Positions 60,067 to 64,000 of a stretch of 64,000 bases of DNA are shown here, one piece after another (position 1 is the stretch's first letter; each line of letters opens with the position of its first letter). The stretch lies in the NCBI GenBank assembly GCA_001429555.1, contig LMSR01000018.1, positions 175,968 to 239,967 on the forward strand, written 5' to 3'. Under the pieces are notes generated by a model. The model saw only the letters and a list, made by a program, of their open reading frames with translations. It was not told where the DNA came from and searched no databases. The stretch comes from Nocardioides sp. Soil797. GTDB lineage: Bacteria > Actinomycetota > Actinomycetes > Propionibacteriales > Nocardioidaceae. The translations under genes and the position numbers were made by a program.

Positions 60067-63000
60067 CATCCGCATCGCCCTGCTGTCCACCTCCGACACC
60101 GACCTGCTCAGCGCGCGTTCGTCCGGAGCCGGCTACCTGCTCGGCAACCCTGCGCGGCTCGACGTCGCCGACGAGCTGCCCGGACTGCTCGACGGTGCCG
60201 ACCTGGTCGTCGTACGCATCCTCGGCAGTGCCCGCTCCTGGCAGGACGGCCTGGACGCCGTGCTCGCAGCCGGCGTACCCGTGGTCGTGCTCGGCGGCGA
60301 GCAGACACCGGACGCCGAGCTGATGGGCCACTCCACCGTGCCCGTCGGCACGGCGGCCGAGGCCCATGCCTACCTCGCCCAGGGAGGGCCGGCCAACCTG
60401 ACCAACCTGCACGCGTTCCTCTCCGACACGGTGCTGCTCACCGGGGAGGGCTTCGAGTCGCCGACGGTGCTGCCGGAGTGGGGCTGGTCGCAGCGTGGTT
60501 CCGACACCACTCCTGCCGATACCGAGCAACCAGGTCGCGCGCGCATCGGCGTGCTCCACTACCGCGCACACGAGGCGAGCGGCAACACCGCCTTCGCCCA
60601 CGCCCTGGCCGACGCGATCGACGCCACCGGGGAGGCGATCGGCCTGCCGATCTTCTCCAGCTCGCTGCGCGCTGCGCCCGACGAGCTGTACGACGCACTC
60701 GGCTCGCTGGACGCGTTGATCGTGACGGTGCTCGCCGCCGGTGGCACGAAGCCCGGCACCGCGAGCGCCGGTGAGGACGACGAGGCCTGGGATGTCGAAC
60801 GCATGAAGGCGCTCGACATCCCTGTCCTGCAAGGGCTCTGCCTCACCTCGAGCCGTGCGGAGTGGGAGGAGAGCGACGACGGTGTGACACCGCTCGACTC
60901 GGCCAACCAGATTGCCATCCCCGAGTTCGACGGACGCATCATCACCGCGCCGTTCTCCTTCAAGGAGATCGACGAGGACGGCCTGCCTCACTACGTCGCC
61001 GACGCGGAGCGGTGCCGACGAGTGGCCGGAATCGCGGTCAACCACGCGCGTCTGCGCCACCTCGAGCCGAAGGACCGTCGTCTGGCGCTGATGCTGTCGG
61101 CCTACCCGACCAAGCACAGCCGCATCGGCAACGCGGTCGGCCTGGACACGCCGGTCTCGGCGATCCGGTTGCTGCGCCGGTTGCGGGAGGCCGGCTACGA
61201 CCTGGGCGAACGGGGTGTGGGCTCGTCGAGCTCGACCGACGAGCCGCGCTCGACCGCCTTCAACGTGCACGCCCTCCTGGACCTCGGCGACGACACCGAG
61301 GCGGGCAACGCACTGATCCACGCACTGATCGCCGCCGGTGGCCAGGACGAGGAGTGGTTGACCAGTGCCCAGCTCAACGACTCCCACGTGAGAATCTCCA
61401 AGCAGGACTACGAGAAGTGGACCGCTGACCTGCCCGAAGACCTCAAGGACGAGATCGTCGAGGCCTGGGGTGCGGCACCGGGTGAGCTGTTCGTCAACGA
61501 GGCCGGCGAGATCGTGCTGGCCACGCTGCGCGCCGGCAACATCGTGCTGATGATCCAGCCGCCGCGCGGGTTCGGCGAGAACCCCGTCGCGATCTATCAC
61601 GACCCCGAGCTGGCGCCGAGCCACCACTACCTCGCGGCCTACCGCTGGGTCGAGAGGGGCTTCGGTGCCCACGCCGTCGTACACCTCGGCAAGCACGGCT
61701 CGATGGAGTGGCTGCCCGGCAAGAACGCTGCACTGTCCGCGTCCTGCGCCACCGACGCGGTGATCGGCAACCTGCCCCTGATCTACCCGTTCCTGATCAA
61801 CGACCCCGGCGAGGGTGCCCAGGCCAAGCGCCGTGCCCACGCCACGATCGTGGACCACCTGATCCCGCCCATGGCGCGCGCCGAGTCCTACGGCGACATC
61901 GCGCGGCTGGAGTCGCTGATGGAGGAGTATGACCGGATCTCCTCGATGGATCCGGCCAAGCTGCCCGCCATCCGAGGCGAGATCTGGCAGCTGATGAAGG
62001 CAGCCGAACTCCACCGCGACCTCGGCATGGACGAGCGTCCCGAGGACGACGACTTCGACGACTTCATGCTCCACATCGACGGCTGGCTGTGTGAGATCAA
62101 GGACGTGCAGATCCGCGACGGGCTGCACGTGCTCGGCCAGGCGCCCGAGGGGGAGGCCAGGATCAACCTCGTGCTCGCCATCCTGCGGGCCACTCAGATC
62201 TGGGGTGGCGAGCATGCCTCGCTGCCTGGGCTGCGCAGGGCGCTCGGGCTCAAGGAGGTCTCGTCGGGATCGGTCGCCGGCGAGGCACCCAGCGCCACCG
62301 GCGCCGAGATCGACGCGATCGAAGCCCGGGCCAAGGCACTCGTCACCGGCATGGAGGAGTCGGGCTGGGACGTCTCAGCCGTATCGCTGGTCCTCGCGAC
62401 CCACGAGGTCGAGGCCACCGCCGACCTGACCGCGATCCTCGAGTTCGCCGCCACTCAGGTGGTGCCCAGGCTGGCGCGAACCACCGACGAGCTCGACGCG
62501 GTCCTGCATGCCCTCGACGGCGGCTTCATCCCGGCCGGCCCGAGCGGCTCACCGCTGCGTGGTCTGGTCAACGTGCTGCCGAGCGGCCGCAACTTCTACA
62601 CCGTCGACCCGCGCGCGGTCCCGTCCCGACTGGCGTGGGAGACCGGTGTCTCGATGGCCGACTCGTTGGCCCGTCGCTACCTCACCGAGACGGGTGAGTA
62701 CCCCCAGTCGGTGGGCCTCTCGATCTGGGGGACCAGCGCGATGCGCACCTCCGGCGACGACATCGCCGAGGTGCTGGCACTGATCGGCATCCGCCCCGAG
62801 TGGGATGAGGCCTCCCGTCGCGTGACCGGACTCGAGCCGATCCCGTTGGCGGAGCTGGGTCGCCCGCGCATCGACGTCACCGTGCGCATCTCCGGCTTCT
62901 TCCGTGACGCCTTCCCGCATGTCATCGCCATGATGGACGACGCGATCCGGATGGCTGCCGAGCTCGACGAGCCGCTGGAGCAGAACTTCGTGCGGGCCCA

Positions 63001-63781
63001 CGCGCAGGCCGACCTCGCCGAGCACGGCGACGTACGCCGCTCGACGACACGCATCTTCGGCTCCCGCCCGGGGGCGTACGGCGCGGGCATCCTGCAGGTG
63101 ATCGAGTCCGGCAACTGGCGCGACGACAAGGACCTGGCCGAGGTCTACACGCAGTGGGGCGGCTTCGCCTACGGCCGCGACCTCGACGGCGTCGCCGCGG
63201 GCGACGACATGACGGCCAACTACCGTCGGATCAACGTGGCGGCGAAGAACATCGACACCCGCGAGCACGACATCGCCGACTCCGACGACTACTTCCAGTA
63301 CCACGGCGGCATGATCGCCACCGTCCGTGCGCTGACCGGCAACACGCCGCGGGCGTACGTCGGAGACTCGACGACGCCGGACGCCGTGCGCACCCGGTCC
63401 CTGGCGGAGGAGACCACACGCGTCTTCCGAGCGCGGGTGGTGAACCCACGCTGGATCGGGGCGATGCAGCGTCACGGCTACAAGGGCGCCTTCGAGCTGG
63501 CCGCCACCGTCGACTACCTCTTCGGGTTCGACGCCACCGCGGGCGTCGTCCACGACTGGATGTACGACGCCCTGGCGAAGGAGTACGTCCTCGACGAGAC
63601 CAACCAGGAGTTCATGAAGGACGCCAACCCGTGGGCGTTGCGCGGCATCATCGAGCGCCTGCACGAGGCCGCCGAGCGTGACCTGTGGGAGGAGCCCGAC
63701 CCGGAGGTGATCGCCGCGATGCAGCAGGTCTACCTCGACCTCGAGGGTGACATCGAGGACCGCGGAGCCAATGGTGGCTGA
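60059..63781 (+). CDS. cobN: Cobaltochelatase large subunit CobN
   Basis: A 1240-residue CobN/magnesium-chelatase H-type protein, normal length for the family, inserting cobalt into hydrogenobyrinate a,c-diamide. Motifs: HLGKHGSMEWLPGKNAALS, IYPFLINDPGEGAQAKRRAH, SIWGTSAMRTSGDDIAEVL, GSRPGAYGAGI and RINVAAKNIDTREHDIADSD. It works with ATPase subunits; the ChlI/D protein at 46032 is the candidate, as no CobS/CobT pair is seen. It overlaps cobF by 11 nt. Confidence 0.97.
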   Translation: MTDIRIALLSTSDTDLLSARSSGAGYLLGNPARLDVADELPGLLDGADLVVVRILGSARSWQDGLDAVLAAGVPVVVLGGEQTPDAELMGHSTVPVGTAAEAHAYLAQGGPANLTNLHAFLSDTVLLTGEGFESPTVLPEWGWSQRGSDTTPADTEQPGRARIGVLHYRAHEASGNTAFAHALADAIDATGEAIGLPIFSSSLRAAPDELYDALGSLDALIVTVLAAGGTKPGTASAGEDDEAWDVERMKALDIPVLQGLCLTSSRAEWEESDDGVTPLDSANQIAIPEFDGRIITAPFSFKEIDEDGLPHYVADAERCRRVAGIAVNHARLRHLEPKDRRLALMLSAYPTKHSRIGNAVGLDTPVSAIRLLRRLREAGYDLGERGVGSSSSTDEPRSTAFNVHALLDLGDDTEAGNALIHALIAAGGQDEEWLTSAQLNDSHVRISKQDYEKWTADLPEDLKDEIVEAWGAAPGELFVNEAGEIVLATLRAGNIVLMIQPPRGFGENPVAIYHDPELAPSHHYLAAYRWVERGFGAHAVVHLGKHGSMEWLPGKNAALSASCATDAVIGNLPLIYPFLINDPGEGAQAKRRAHATIVDHLIPPMARAESYGDIARLESLMEEYDRISSMDPAKLPAIRGEIWQLMKAAELHRDLGMDERPEDDDFDDFMLHIDGWLCEIKDVQIRDGLHVLGQAPEGEARINLVLAILRATQIWGGEHASLPGLRRALGLKEVSSGSVAGEAPSATGAEIDAIEARAKALVTGMEESGWDVSAVSLVLATHEVEATADLTAILEFAATQVVPRLARTTDELDAVLHALDGGFIPAGPSGSPLRGLVNVLPSGRNFYTVDPRAVPSRLAWETGVSMADSLARRYLTETGEYPQSVGLSIWGTSAMRTSGDDIAEVLALIGIRPEWDEASRRVTGLEPIPLAELGRPRIDVTVRISGFFRDAFPHVIAMMDDAIRMAAELDEPLEQNFVRAHAQADLAEHGDVRRSTTRIFGSRPGAYGAGILQVIESGNWRDDKDLAEVYTQWGGFAYGRDLDGVAAGDDMTANYRRINVAAKNIDTREHDIADSDDYFQYHGGMIATVRALTGNTPRAYVGDSTTPDAVRTRSLAEETTRVFRARVVNPRWIGAMQRHGYKGAFELAATVDYLFGFDATAGVVHDWMYDALAKEYVLDETNQEFMKDANPWALRGIIERLHEAAERDLWEEPDPEVIAAMQQVYLDLEGDIEDRGANGG

Positions 63782-64000
63782 GGAGCGAGGGACGAGCGTC
63801 TCGAAACCACCACGTCGCATCAGGATCATCGGCATCGGTTCCGGTCACCCCGATCAGATCACCCTGGAGGCAGCGGCGGCGATCGAGTCCGTGGACTTCG
63901 TCATCGCCGCGGCCAAGTCCGCCGACGACCCACTGCTCGAGTCACGGCGCGAGATCTGCCGACGCCACGGCGCCCCCGAACTGGTCGCGGTGCCCGACCC
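63771..64000 (+). CDS. cobF: Precorrin-6A synthase (deacetylating) CobF, N-terminal part
   Basis: The gene starts at ATG 63771 inside the cobN 3' end and runs off the window. IRIIGIGSGHPDQITLEAAA is the tetrapyrrole methylase N-terminus, and ESRREICRRHG matches CobF, which methylates C1 with loss of acetate. The first ~15 residues (MVAEERGTSVSKPPRR) come from a half copy of the GTTTCGAGACG-type repeat, so the native start may have been displaced. Confidence 0.85.
   Translation, partial: MVAEERGTSVSKPPRRIRIIGIGSGHPDQITLEAAAAIESVDFVIAAAKSADDPLLESRREICRRHGAPELVAVPD
63774..63810. repeat. GGTTTCGAGACG-type half repeat at the cobN/cobF junction
   Basis: GTGGCTGAGGAGCGAGGGAC followed by GAGCGTCTCGAAACCAC matches one arm of the elements at 43861 and 53492, in the opposite orientation relative to coding. 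It spans the cobN stop and the first cobF codons. Confidence 0.7.

Noticed and set aside
59864..62215. A 783-codon open frame on the minus strand
   Set aside because: It is opposite cobN; cobN motifs are unambiguous on the plus strand.

Overview
The window is about 64 kb of high-GC DNA with GTG/TTG starts, many probably leaderless promoters (a -10 hexamer 6-7 nt before the start codon), a DtxR/IdeR-type iron box, and PhoH-PIN, DUF1707, DUF559 and CbtAB proteins. This points to an actinobacterium, most likely Nocardioides or a relative; that assignment is inference. No rRNA or tRNA gene was recognised.

Layout. 1-4.9 kb is a scarred accessory region: the 3' end of an Mce-type ABC ATPase, a decayed IS21 istA, a broken acyl-CoA ligase tail, an intact acyl-CoA dehydrogenase, and a tyrosine integrase beside the 5' end of a YyaL-type gene. 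4.9-31 kb is mostly housekeeping: YyaL, hemolysin III, UppS, PhoH-PIN, a sigma/anti-sigma-like pair, two acyl-CoA ligases, class II and class I fumarases, a TetR regulator, a NarL-type two-component pair, a DUF559 endonuclease-like gene, an MBL hydrolase and a flavin reductase. 31.2-37.4 kb is a thiamine operon under a TPP riboswitch (thiE-thiO-thiS-thiG-second thiE-thiD-thiC), with each gene overlapping the next by 1-4 nt. 38.2 kb to the end is a large aerobic cobalamin region: cobQ, cobK, cobD, cbtA/cbtB, a CobB-CobC fusion, cobO, a ChlI/ChlD chelatase-like protein, cobL, cobM, a CobI-CobJ fusion, cobH, a short cobG, a B12/cobalt-type ABC uptake system, a CbiX-ferredoxin protein, cobN and the start of cobF. 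Four cobalamin riboswitches lie within it.

How the genes work together. The B12 cluster covers most steps from precorrin-2 to adenosylcobinamide phosphate: methylation and ring contraction (CobI, CobJ, CobM, CobF, CobL), reduction (CobK), methyl migration (CobH), amidation (CobB, CobQ), cobalt insertion (CobN with the ChlI/D protein), adenosylation (CobO) and side-chain addition (CobC, CobD), plus cobalt/corrinoid import (CbtAB and the ABC system). The thiamine operon makes both halves of thiamine and joins them.

Most unusual signal. A 40-bp palindromic element (arms GTCATACG/CGTATGAC or the co-varying GTCCTGCG/CGCAGGAC, 24-bp centre) occurs 12 times at six loci as singles, doublets and a triplet. 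Two doublets bracket the DUF559 endonuclease-like gene. Other copies lie in frame inside thiO, cobB and the ChlI/D gene, and one supplies the C-terminus of the MBL hydrolase. Unrelated long hairpins also sit in frame in the second thiE, thiD and cobG. A third repeat (GGTTTCGAGACG-like) sits at the CobB/CobC and CobI/CobJ fusion linkers and at the cobN/cobF junction. This looks like a REP/RAYT-like or Rickettsia-palindrome-like system of small elements that tolerate or create coding sequence.
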